The notes under the pieces: generated by a model
Seen by the model: only the letters and a program-made list of their open reading frames with translations
The model's database searches: none
What the model was told of the DNA's origin: nothing
Made by a program: the position numbers and the translations under genes
In this document: positions 25,454-33,499 of the stretch, piece by piece
How positions within the stretch are numbered: position 1 is the stretch's first letter
Layout: the number at the start of each line of letters is the position of its first letter
Source of the DNA: Karalla daura
Lineage: Eukaryota > Chordata > Actinopteri > Chaetodontiformes > Leiognathidae
Direction of reading: 5' to 3'
Assembly (NCBI GenBank): GCA_029224185.1
Contig: CM055192.1
Coordinates: forward strand, 2,841,001 to 2,905,000
DNA: 64,000 bases

Positions 25454-28226
25454 GCGGCCCACGTGACTCGTTTTGTAGTGAATGGAAAGGCTGACTCGGG
25501 ACTTTTTGCCCGGCGCAGCTCCCGTCCCAGCTTGATTCCAGACGTCTAGACCTACCCAGCCGCGCTCTCCGGAGAATCATAATCTGTACTGTTAGCCCGT
25601 GTAAACCTCTGCGCAGGAAGTCGGCTCCGTGCAGCACAGTGCAGATTTAAGCTGGGGGAGGGGGGTTTGGGGGGGGGGTTTCCAACGACTTTGCACATCA
25701 AAAGTCCTGGAGGGTTGGACTTTCCGGCTGAAGTTTGATTCACGTCCTCACATGATGTCACCGGAGACTCTCTCGAGGCTGCTCGAGACCAGATGCACCA
25801 GCATTCAGCCACTCCAAGTATCATATCACGCTCCACACTCTCAAACAAACCGTCAGCAAATGAAGCTGCACTGTGTGTGATGTCCCTGCAACACCACTGG
25901 GTGTGATTGCTTTCTTGAAGTAACGAATGGTTGTTCGGTTTATAAAATGACCAGGAGTGGAAATGCTTTAAGCCTGTTACACAAAGGCAGGCTGGGTCTT
26001 CAGATGCCTTCTTCTATGTCCTCGCCTCAATTTTCTGTCCGAGAAGAAATTGAAAGTAATTCAAGCCCAGATCAGGAAACGTTGACACCATTTCTCAAAA
26101 ATCATTTGAAATACTTCAATAGATTACTTTATTTACAGTTAGCGATTCATTCAATAGATTTATAATTGCTTGAACAGCTCCAGTTCCTACAAGGCTGTTT
26201 ACACTGCAAATATGTGTGCACATGAAAACACCTGCTGAGATCCAGGTCTTTCATTGTGTTCATTGTGTTTGGGGTGCGTTTCACCTTCCAGTTGGATGTA
26301 GACTCAAGAGACTTTGTGTTGCCCACGGAATAAAAACCACAAGCATGTGTGAAAACATAACTCGAAAGACCCAAATTATTGTTACTAGTACTAGTATTTC
26401 TTTATAGAAAACAGCTTTGCACAGGTTTGGGCTTGAGTGCACATCACCCAGTAAACTACAGAATCAGAACAGAAATACAATCACCAACTGAAACCAGGAT
26501 TCAAACCAAAAGGTGCAACAAAACAACGAGCCGGAGCACGCTCCAAGTCCGTGCAAAGCTGAGGGGCTGTGCAGACCGCGCTGATGCCGTTCAGCGGGCT
26601 CACCACCGAAGGCACATTGTCCCGGCTGCTACAACAGACCCTGACAACATCTTCCTGGGCCTGGGACGGCTCAGGCCAACCATAACAAGCCCCACACCGC
26701 CAGGGAAGAAAGGACAAGAAAAAGCTCCGCTGAGCCGTCCGCACATGTCACTGCGTGGAGGGCATTATAAAAACTGTCGCGTTAGTTGTTTTTAACTCTG
26801 CAAAGGAGCCAAAGAGTGGGTCGGGGGGGGGGGGGGGGGGGGGCCACAGCAGAGAGTCAGCGCTGGCCTAGCGCTCGCTCATGACATTGGAATGCGGATT
26901 CGTGAGGCCTGCACGCTGGGCCCGGAGACGGCGAGATAGCGATTTCGGGGGGGGGGGGGGGGGGGGGGCAATTAGCTGGGAGCCTGAGAGGGGATGATTT
27001 AGCGGGGCTGCTTCGCCATCCGGCCAGACGGCTCTGACAGTTACGAGCGCGACAACCCACAATCACCGGCGTGGCCTCGCTTTCAGGCACACTTTCACTG
27101 CGCGCTGTTTAGAAGGGCCTGTCATTGAAGCGGAGGTTCGGCTATTGGCCTTTAAACGCGGAGGGCAGCCCCCGGCCAACAGCCACAGAGGATTCATTGC
27201 TACATACGGGGCACGAGCAGTGCACGAAGCCAACAATACAAACGTATGATATTTTCTGAGACGTAGGGGGGCGAGGCGGGTGAGCGTCATCTTCGGCGGT
27301 ATGGCAACGTAGGCTTTACTGTTGTTGCGTGTTCATCCATTAGTAGGAACTAAGGGTGTGGACCTGCGGGAGGAGGCGGGTATCCGCCAGGGAAACAGGT
27401 TTCGCACAAAAACACGCAGCTTGCAAGTATCGCAGCAGTACAGTGAGCTCTTCCACAGCCAAGCAGACACCCTACGCGTGAATGAACGGGGCGCGAGGGT
27501 TCCCAGATGGCGCCGGCTTACCTCCACGTGGTTGGGCAGGGTGTTGATGAATTTGAACCCCGGGATCCGCTTGTCACTGCACACCACGCCTACGTCCTCG
27601 GTGTGTTTGCAGTCCGACACACCGATCCCGTTGGAGGGACACAGCGCCAGGGTTTTTTCTTTGCCACTGCAGTGGAGATTGTCAAACCAGATGGGCCCTG
27701 ACGGGAGGCAAGAGAGAGAGAGAGAAAAACTCGTCTGTGCTTTCCGTGCCGACGATTTTCCACCTCCAGGGGCGGAGACGGCGAGAGGGTTTCTCGCGGA
27801 GGCACGGCCAAGTTGCCCTGCAGAACAGTCGGGCGGCGTCACTTGCCTACCTTCTCCTTTCCCGTATTTGGAGCCTGGGTACCAGGAGACGGCCTCCACG
27901 TAGCCCAGCTCCCTGCACACCACCTTGGCCGCGTTCATGGTGAAGTCGTCGTCGCACACGGTCCCCCACTGGCCGCTGTAGAAGACCTCCACCCGGCCCT
28001 CGTTGTGCTTCCTCTTGTCTCCGGCCAGTCGGAGCTGGATGCGGGGCGTGTCCGGCGCCAGCTGCGGGGCGGTGTACTGCTCCTGCTCCGGCTCGGGGTA
28101 GGTCCCGGGTGGGTAGCCCAGGTACTCGTACTGGGCCCGAGCCAGCTGTAGCTGTAGCAGCAGCAGCAGCAGCAGGGGCGGCAGCAGAGCGACGGAGGGG
28201 CGGGGGAGATGCTGGGCGGCCTGCAT
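7366..28226 (-). CDS. loxl2: loxl2, lysyl oxidase-like 2 (complete gene, 13 coding exons; frame broken by five 1-bp indels)
   Basis: LOXL2 is a secreted copper- and quinone-dependent amine oxidase. It oxidises peptidyl lysine in collagen and elastin for crosslinking, and it also acts in epithelial-mesenchymal signalling. Thirteen exons with consistent splice phases encode about 775 residues (human 774). They give a Leu-rich signal peptide (about 1-31), SRCR1 about 63-166, SRCR2 about 191-307, SRCR3 about 330-429, SRCR4 about 440-548, and the oxidase domain about 551-752. Copper ligands are the three His of WHDCHRHYHS (about 630, 632, 634). The quinone cofactor residues are Lys about 657 in AEGHK and Tyr about 693 in DTYRHDIDC. 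Four SRCR domains plus the SRCR2 sequence favour LOXL2 over LOXL3 or LOXL4. Five single-base indels in exons 8, 10, 11 and the last exon break the printed frame. They look like consensus errors because splice sites and all family residues are intact. Confidence 0.95.
7535..7646 (-). CDS. loxl2: loxl2 coding exon 12 of 13
   Basis: This 112-nt exon encodes IVINPNYEVPETDYSNNIMK, CRCRYDGHRVWMYSCHN and one base. The acceptor is CTCTCACAG and the donor GTAAGA. The frame is intact. Confidence 0.95.
7724..7859 (-). CDS. loxl2: loxl2 coding exon 11 of 13 (LTQ Tyr)
   Basis: This 136-nt exon encodes IEKRYECANFGEQGITVGCW, DTYRHDIDCQWIDI and KPGDYIFQ. It carries the conserved LTQ tyrosine in DTYRHD. The acceptor is AAATTACAG and the donor GTAGCG. 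Confidence 0.95.
8056..8171 (-). CDS. loxl2: loxl2 coding exon 10 of 13 (copper-binding and LTQ Lys), one base short
   Basis: The acceptor GCGGGCAG is followed by (R)HYHSMEVFTLYDLFSLNG, then TKVAEGHK. The frame breaks directly after the LTQ lysine codon at about 8093. One added base gives the family sequence SFCLEDSECDE up to the GTGAGA donor. The exon is 116 nt where the phases need 117. Confidence 0.93.
8838..8895. repeat. (CT)n microsatellite
   Basis: A CT dinucleotide tract with CCTCCCC interruptions, in the loxl2 intron between the copper-site exons. Confidence 0.92.
9183..9423 (-). CDS. loxl2: loxl2 coding exon 9 of 13 (start of oxidase domain), two compensating indels
   Basis: This 241-nt exon encodes the oxidase start. 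APDLVLNP is in one frame, VVEQTTYMEDRP is read only in a second frame, and MFMLQCAYEENC through RLLRFSSQIHNNGQSDFRP to WVWHDCH is back in the first. The shifts sit at G runs 9398-9401 (one base short) and 9359-9362 (one base long), so total length is unchanged. The donor is GTCGGC. Confidence 0.93.
9787..9952 (-). CDS. loxl2: loxl2 coding exon 8 of 13 (end of SRCR4)
   Basis: This 166-nt exon encodes ETWYWPGAVTADAVVMSGVR through GTEMSLSHCLHHG and AGVSCSE. The acceptor is TGCCACAG and the donor GTAAGA. The frame is intact. Confidence 0.95.
9953..11991 (-). other. loxl2 intron containing a dead LINE
   Basis: Apart from the LINE fragment at about 10.73-11.52 kb, no exon or other recognisable element was seen. 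Confidence 0.6.
10729..11520 (+). mobile_element. Degenerate non-LTR retrotransposon (LINE) fragment, reverse transcriptase region
   Basis: On the + strand, with many frameshifts and stops, reverse-transcriptase pieces are readable in order: RKACGPDG; a stretch like CVPGEWNESTLTAAPKQSGE; DFRAVGLSSVLCKCMERV; then SWIKESSLVINISKTKGT, and FQVGPEILTAIDK with SPIESVLSFNIA. The order and motifs are those of Jockey-group LINEs (CR1/L2/Rex1-like) common in fish. The palm region is missing or scrambled, and an (AC)n block lies at 11101-11119. It sits inside a loxl2 intron and is inactive. Confidence 0.7.
11992..12158 (-). CDS. loxl2: loxl2 coding exon 7 of 13 (start of SRCR4), one base short
   Basis: The exon encodes LRLSGGRNPYEGRVEVLMEK and WGTMEAMVVCRQLG. 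The printed frame is then lost at about 12018. One extra C on the minus strand would restore the family ending LGFASNAFQ right up to the GTACAG donor. Its length is 167 nt where splice phases require 168. Confidence 0.93.
12434..12585 (-). CDS. loxl2: loxl2 coding exon 6 (end of SRCR3)
   Basis: This 152-nt exon encodes GMGPVHMNEVECSGFEKSIG through CSHEEDAAVRCNVPAMGFQ. The acceptor is CTCCTCAG and the donor GTGAGC. The frame is intact. Confidence 0.96.
12586..14542 (-). other. loxl2 intron (exon 5 to exon 6)
   Basis: It holds the G20 run near 12.7 kb. The rest is unique-looking, AT-balanced sequence with no recognisable exon or mobile element. Confidence 0.55.
12691..12710. repeat. G20 homopolymer
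   Basis: A run of 20 G about 100 bp upstream (gene sense) of the loxl2 exon at 12434-12585. Confidence 0.95.
14543..14726 (-). CDS. loxl2: loxl2 coding exon 5 (first part of SRCR3)
   Basis: This 184-nt exon encodes QPLVRLRGGAIVGEGRVEVL through WGTICDDNWNLL and ELGFGTAKEAL, ending GGRLGQ plus one base. The acceptor is CTCCCCAG and the donor GTATTT. Confidence 0.96.
14727..17244 (-). other. loxl2 intron (exon 4 to exon 5)
   Basis: Two overlapping open frames (14959-15501 minus, 15367-15831 plus) have no recognisable family or splice context. The right end carries a fish dispersed repeat (16890-17150) and a C run (17187-17203). Confidence 0.5.
16890..17150. mobile_element. Fish dispersed repeat fragment (SINE/LINE-tail type)
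   Basis: It starts with (CATC)n, then reads GTCCATCACTATTCACTCTC, CCCATTACTGG, then TTTTTGGACTGTGAGAGGAA, GAGAACCCTCTCACACAGAAAGGCCCC and a run resembling TCAAACCTGGGACTTTGCTG. This is the familiar order of a highly dispersed teleost repeat, recognised from memory of such sequences. Family name is not assigned. Confidence 0.6.
17245..17461 (-). CDS. loxl2: loxl2 coding exon 4 (end of SRCR2)
   Basis: This 217-nt exon encodes MFARRRKPTYWDYSVNCTG through VVASCVPGRAF and ends FRKAFRQE. The acceptor is TTGCCCAG and the donor GTAAAGG. A run of about 17 C on the + strand lies just inside the downstream intron. Confidence 0.96.
17462..19304 (-). other. loxl2 intron (exon 3 to exon 4)
   Basis: Short C runs lie at about 18826-18838 and 18977-18997. 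No exon, RNA gene or mobile element was recognised. Confidence 0.55.
19305..19516 (-). CDS. loxl2: loxl2 coding exon 3 (first part of SRCR2)
   Basis: This 212-nt exon encodes SLDIQVEDVRIRAILSSYRK and onward to CGMFGFPGERRYNARVY, ending in a split Lys codon. The acceptor is CCCACAG and the donor GTGAGT. It closely follows the human sequence for this exon. Confidence 0.96.
19680..19705. repeat. C26 homopolymer
   Basis: An uninterrupted poly-C run (poly-G on the loxl2 strand) about 160 bp upstream of a loxl2 exon. Confidence 0.93.
20575..20620. repeat. (GT)n microsatellite
   Basis: About 23 perfect GT units in a loxl2 intron; a (CT)n tract lies about 120 bp to the left (20431-20462). Confidence 0.96.
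22996..23327. repeat. ATCC/GTCC/CTCC tetranucleotide array
   Basis: About 330 bp of nested tetranucleotide repeats. CATC blocks alternate with CGTC and CCTC blocks in a higher-order pattern of roughly 60-120 bp. It produces long spurious minus-strand ORFs of Met-Asp-Gly-Trp type. Confidence 0.95.
25203..25230. repeat. (AC)n microsatellite
   Basis: About 14 AC units in the large loxl2 intron. A second AC tract lies at 25421-25453. Confidence 0.95.
26823..26843. repeat. G21 homopolymer
   Basis: A run of 21 G. A second run of 22 G lies at 26947-26968, only about 100 bp away. Confidence 0.95.
27522..27697 (-). CDS. loxl2: loxl2 coding exon 2 (end of SRCR1)
   Basis: This 176-nt exon completes a split Gly codon, then runs from PIWFDNLHCSGKEKTL to DVGVVCSDKRIPGFKF and ends NHVE. 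The acceptor is CCGTCAG and the donor GTAAGC. No indel was found. Confidence 0.96.
27851..28226 (-). CDS. loxl2: loxl2 first coding exon (signal peptide and start of SRCR1)
   Basis: ATG at 28226 opens 125 codons plus one base. A signal peptide with ten or more Leu (residues 11-28) is followed by a Pro/Tyr/Glu-rich linker, then RIQLRLAGDKRKHNEGRVEV, the start of SRCR1 as in human LOXL2. The donor is G|GTAGGC on the minus strand. The exon probably begins at 28320 (acceptor CTCTCAAG), leaving about 94 nt of 5' UTR. Confidence 0.95.
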
Positions 28227-28320
28227 TCTGGTTGGTGCTGGTGAAAGGGTGGCCGGGGAAGAACACTCGTTGGAAGTTTCTTTGGCAGATATCTCAGGCG
28301 CTCCGATGCCAGTCGTTTAA

Positions 28321-30484
28321 CTTGAGAGGAATCGAACAGAGGGAGCGTGGGAGGGAAGGGGAAAGAGAGGCTTAGTTGGCACTAAACCTTGGCTTAGCTA
28401 TGCCTTTGACACTTTGATTTAACAAATTCCCAAAACTGTGAGGCGACATGACCGACATGAGTAGCATTAGTCTAATCAGCTGACCCTACAATTTAGGTTT
28501 TAGTGTCCAATACTTGAAGTTTTGATTCTTTCTCTTTGTCTACTAACATCCCAGAAACAGCATGAAGGTATTATCAGTGCATGAGCGTGGCACACCAATG
28601 GTGCATGTTCTTGCAGCAACAACTAACAGCAAAGCCAGCGACTACCTGTAGAGCAGGAAGACGTTATATTTGAAACAACTCAGAGTAAATGCAAACACTG
28701 CTCTGTGTCAGCTGTCTGGACAGAAACCCATTTGTATGGTAATGCTCTCACGCAACTTTATAAGGTGATTATGACGATTCACCGTGATAACTATTTCGCA
28801 GTTGGAACTGTCTTTTAACCTGAGGGGATCATTCAAAAGTTAGACTTCGGTTTGGAAACTGAGTCCAAGAAAATCTGCAGGATGATGTAACTCCAAACTC
28901 CCCCGGGGAGATATTGATACAGACCGCAGCTTTTACCTGCATTTTTTTAAAAAAAGGATCAAACTTACAAGTCATGAAAGACTGCAACATGAAATTGAAC
29001 AGTCCATGCTCGCCTGGGCCTAAAAGCGAAGTGTGTCTGGGGGTGACGTTTCTGCAACCCAACGAACGTTCACATCTCACCCCAAAATCTTGTGCTTTTC
29101 CACAAAAACATCTGGCAGGAGGAGACAGACGATCCTTCAACTGCAGGGTTTCTACTCTCCCCGTTGTAACGTGGCAGTGGTTACACAAGCCCCGAAACAA
29201 CATACACATTACAAAATGAACGGACGGAGAGACGCCCACAACCTCTCAGCGCTGCTTACAAAACGGCCCCGCAGCCGTGATGTCATTAGAAACAATGTCA
29301 GCGGATCCGCATTAAAAGTGAAGTTCAACCAGGGTGACGCCTGCAGAGCGGCACTCTGCTAACAGACGAGCCCGGCTCAGAGCCGGGGAAACTCAAGTGG
29401 ACGCTTTCGCGGCGTGGTCAGCTCAAGCGTTGGCTGTCAGAAGTTACATGTAACTTGACTTGCTGGATAAAAGAAGGGCAAGGTATCCAGGATTTCCTGG
29501 CCCCCTTTTGCTTTAAGCACAAAGCAACCAGGCACCTCACTGAGTCAGACACCCTGAAACTTGAAACCTCCAGCTCGCCCCTCGCTTCAGCGCCACTGAC
29601 AGATTCTGGACGGAGGAAATCCCACTCATTATCCTTCATGCCAGGGTCATCGATCTGCAAGGGGGGACTCAGGACTTTCACAGGGTGCTTTCACCTTCAT
29701 GGAGGTCAGACACAAATCTGACGCTGCGGTGGATCTGATCTTGGGCTGAAAAGGTCAAGAGAAAAGTCCATGTACTGTGGACTGCACTCCTTTATCCCTT
29801 GAAAGACAGCTAAGCAGAGTAAAGGGGCTGGGATTGAAATGCCCCTATCGCTTTGGACTGTGGCACAATCTGTGTCCCATGCAAATGCTGTTCAGCTATT
29901 CAATCACTGCAAGAAACAATTCCCCATATGAGAATACTCACTGCTGCATGTGGATACGATATAACTACCTGTAATCTGTGCACTTCCGTCTGATGCTACA
30001 ACAGTTGATGCGACAAACAAAAAACATATTCAATGTGTTTTGATTGGTTTTTGCCCTTCAACAGCTGAAAAACGGATGACTGTTTGCAGCAGTGAAGAGG
30101 AGCACACTGTGAAAACAAAGCAACACCATGGATTTGAGAATCTCCAGATCATCACACAGCTTGAGTCATCTATTCATTGACTGTATCATGTATGCTATAT
30201 TAGTATGTATGTCATATGAATTAATGTGAACCACAAGGTTACACAATGTACGTTCTTGAAAGCAGCTTTAGGAATCAAACACGGACTAAGTCCACAAAGC
30301 CTCCACTTTTTAGAAAGAAAGACATTCAAAACCTAAAAGTAAAGGAGCTAAGTAACTTAATTACTAACTAACTAAGTGAGTGAGAGGGCCTGCGGGGCAT
30401 GTGAAAGCATCAGTCCTGAGCCTGCAGCTGTGGGACTCGGCAGGTCTCCTCATGAAGTCTAGCTGGGCTTCAGCCTCAACTTAC
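28321..30484 (-). other. loxl2 intron 1
   Basis: Mostly unique-looking intron sequence with a GA-rich stretch at its 3' end (28330-28375). No exon or recognisable mobile element was seen. Confidence 0.6.
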
Positions 30485-30620
30485 CTTCTTTGTCCGGGCT
30501 GAGGCTGGAGCTCCTCGGGCAGCAGCCCAGTGTGTGCACAGCTGCGTCCTCTCCGCTCTAACTTTCACTCCCACCGCCGCCGCACGTTTCAGCCTCCGGC
30601 CCAGGGCTGCCTGGCCCCGC
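30485..30620 (-). other. loxl2: loxl2 5' UTR exon 1 (start approximate)
   Basis: Minus-strand sequence GGACAAAGAAG is followed by the strong donor GTAAGTTG at 30484 and below. Upstream is GC-rich DNA with GC boxes. It would splice to the acceptor at 28321-28322, about 94 nt before the ATG. The transcription start is not determinable here. Confidence 0.6.
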
Positions 30621-30700
30621 CCCCTGACGCCCACCTTTGCGATGACCTCACCGGAGAGGGCCCGGGACGTGCAAATCACCGAGGCGACGTGAATGTAGCG
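30600..30700 (-). promoter_or_regulatory. Probable loxl2 promoter, GC-rich
   Basis: GC box GGCCCCGCCCC lies at about 30613-30624, in a locally CpG-rich stretch just upstream of the putative first exon. No TATA box was seen. Confidence 0.45.
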
Positions 30701-33100
30701 GCGGTGGTCAGTGCTGCATTCAGGGACCGTCGGACAATCTAGGAAAAGGCTTATTCACGATGCTGAAAAACTCTGCTCTGAGGTCTCCGTTCAGGGATAT
30801 TAGACTGCCGATACGTTTATTTGTACGGCTTATTCAACAGAAATCACGTTTCATAACGTACAATAAATTAAACAAAGTCATAAAAATATTGAGTAAATGA
30901 TGTAACGCAATTGCGCTCTAACACGAATTTACAGGATTAAGGGTAATATAGAAAACACCATACAACACAAACTAATACCCAAAACCGAATAGAACCAGTC
31001 GCTTTCATTATTTTACACTGAGTTACGACGATTTATTTTCAGTTGTTTTCTGTTTTTGTTTTTCAAATGGAGGCTCCTATGCAGAGCTCATATTCAGCAT
31101 ATTCAGTAGAAGAGCCCTCCAGGGTTATGAGCCACAAGACCTCCTGGTGTAGGGATGGAGATGGTCAGGAATGTGACGATGGATCCCTCACCGAAAAAGA
31201 AGCCAGTGCATGTGAGCTGGGTGCAATGTGTGTCAGATTCAGTCAGAAACCTGGCAGCAAATAGAAACTATTGATCCCTTAGGGAGGTTCGCTCAAAAAA
31301 ATTCAAACTGCTTCCAAGAATTCAAAAGAAGGAAGCCAATATCCCAGAATCGCTTTCCTAGAACCATGCAAATAACATTATTCATATAGTAGTAGTAGTA
31401 TAGTATCATTAAGTGTTCTCTATATACGGCAGAAAAGGCGTATGACATCATGTTGACATCCCTGAACAGTGCTGAACCTAAAACCATCATAAATGTTTAT
31501 GTTTCAAGGTAATTAAAGTAAGCATGGAGATTTTACCCTAGGGAGAAAAGAACAAAGACACCCAGATATGAAGACAATGAAAATAAAGTTAGAAAGATAC
31601 ATAAACAAGGTAGACCCCTCATATATTTTGATAGATTTTAATGTAGGTGATAGATGTTTTTTTTGGCTGTATTTTGCTTCTTTTTAATAGGCGAGCCTTT
31701 TACTTGCACACGTGCAGAAGCATTGTTAACATTAAAAAAAAATAAAAACAGCTTGCAAGCCATGAATTATGTTCTCATACCATTTCCATTATGTCAAAGC
31801 TACAAGTGATACATCACTTTGTTTCCAACCCTCTCCACCCAATGTATTTGTCCACAGTTCTATTTCCATGACAAATATGCAGGCAACTGACTCCTTGCCT
31901 TTACTTGTATGTGATTTTTCACACCACTTAGTAGCCTGGTGCTTATGTTATTTGTTATAACCTTCCACTGAACTGGCCTCAACTCTGCTGCCCCCCTCTG
32001 TAAAGCACACTCTTTCTTTTTTCTTCCAACAGAGGGGAGATTTTTTTTCACCATGGCCAAATAAAGCTAACTCGGCTCATATTTCAAGTCACTGTACAGT
32101 ATTACATGTTCTCCACTTCCAAGACTTTTTCTCATAAGATGTGCCAGACATAGAAATGGAAACTAAGGGGTGGCTGCTTTGGCAGTCTATTGGTATTCTG
32201 TGAACCCGACAACACACCAGACTCTGGCTGATCCTGATCAGTTCTCCTCTATCATGGCCTTGCAGAGAACTTGTGTCATGTATATTTGCCATCAAAATTC
32301 ACATCATACAGGAACAACCATGTGAATTATTGTCAATCATATTCTGATCTAAAAGGCTTGACTGGTCCGACCAAATGTCCCTTCTTGTAAATTGAATCCA
32401 ATGAACACTGAAATTCAATGAAAACTGAAATCTAAGATGTGTGTTTAAGAGAGAAGGTACAGTATGAGCCTTGAATGGAGTCTCAACTGGTCCCTGGAGG
32501 TCACATTGCCTGGACAGGCAACAATCCAACATATCATGCTCTGCAAAGCTACCAGATGCTCAGCTGGTTCATTACTGAAATATGTGAGCGGTTAGTGGAT
32601 TGATTGTTATCATTTGGTAATTCATTAACTTTCCATCTGCTATAGGTGTGATGGTTTGGTTTGTAATCAAATATTTGCAAAACATAGCAACATGCCTTCT
32701 GGGTGTGATAGCACCGTTCAGTGCTAATGCGTGCGTGATAGAACCTGTAACAAAAGGTAATCACGAGAACAGCTCATCTGATGTGTTGCTGTTGTTGCAA
32801 GGTGCAATTCTATGTTGAGCCCTGGAGCAGTGCACTCACTCTGAACTTCCCCATGGATACCACTACTTCTGTCTTTGTTGTTATAAAATCATAACAGCTT
32901 CACAATATGTTACAAGGGTCAGCTATAATACTGTAGTACAGCCTGTGTGTTGTGTAATGTCCTGTAACATCTTACTGCACCTCACCAACTTTGGACACGT
33001 TTTGGAATGTAAACCTGTACCATCGCTCCAAAACTGGTGTGTCTTCAATCAGTTAAGATGACGGCCTGGATTCCATGAAATCTGAATTTACTATTTAGAC
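30701..33100. other. loxl2 promoter to cyb561a3 3' end, intergenic
   Basis: AT-rich intergenic DNA without a recognisable exon. A short TAG repeat lies near 31387-31400 and poly-T/A runs near 31660 and 31735. Small ORFs here have no splice or codon support. Confidence 0.55.
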
Positions 33101-33472
33101 TTTATTTGGATAGGGTGACAGGGATGCATTTCCAAGATGATTGTTTTCCATGATAAAGGGCTATGGGAGCAGACCCTTGTGTCTGTGCAAACTGTGCATA
33201 GCACCTGTAACCCCTATGGCTGGTTGCCGTAATGCAGTCATGGAAAAATGTCACAGCTTGATTTGATACATATTTTTTATTTTTTGGCAAAAAAAAAAAA
33301 TCAGTCTTAAATATAATTTCAAATAAATATGTACATCCACAACAGATACATCTCTTTGGTCATTGCAGTGCAGATAGAAGGATTTCCAAGTAGTCTTTCA
33401 TTTTTAAGGCCATTTATGATTATTGAACTGATTGTCCATGGATGCTTGCCACTGTGATTTGGGAATTTACCT
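33101..33472 (-). other. cyb561a3 3' UTR (end approximate)
   Basis: Minus-strand AATAAA motifs occur at 33276-33281 and 33101-33106 (TTTATT on +). Either could end the transcript. The choice is not decidable from sequence. Confidence 0.4.
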
Positions 33473-33499
33473 TCATTCACTTTCTTCTTGAAGTAATGG
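33473..33499 (-). CDS. cyb561a3: cyb561a3 last coding micro-exon
   Basis: The acceptor TTCTTCCACAG is followed by PLLQEESE and TGA (33473-33475). Human CYB561A3 ends with a similar PLL plus acidic tail, which supports this nine-codon exon although it is too short for ORF finders. Confidence 0.82.
   Translation of the reverse strand, partial: PLLQEESE

Larger units (their letters stand above)
19517..27521 (-). other. Large loxl2 intron (8 kb)
   Basis: This is the longest loxl2 intron. It contains a C26 run (19680-19705), (CT)n and (GT)n near 20430-20620, the ATCC/GTCC array at 22996-23327, (AC)n blocks at 25203-25230 and 25421-25453, and G21 and G22 runs at 26823 and 26947. No additional exon was recognised. 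Confidence 0.7.

Noticed and set aside
7366..28226. loxl2 as a pseudogene
   Set aside because: All splice sites, cysteines, copper and LTQ residues are kept; indels are single bases at short runs; no nonsense mutations remain after the frame is followed.
27333..28226. A 297-codon continuous minus-strand ORF as a single protein
   Set aside because: It merges two real loxl2 exons with the intron between them and the start of the next intron; splice sites and human exon structure show the intronic parts are not coding.
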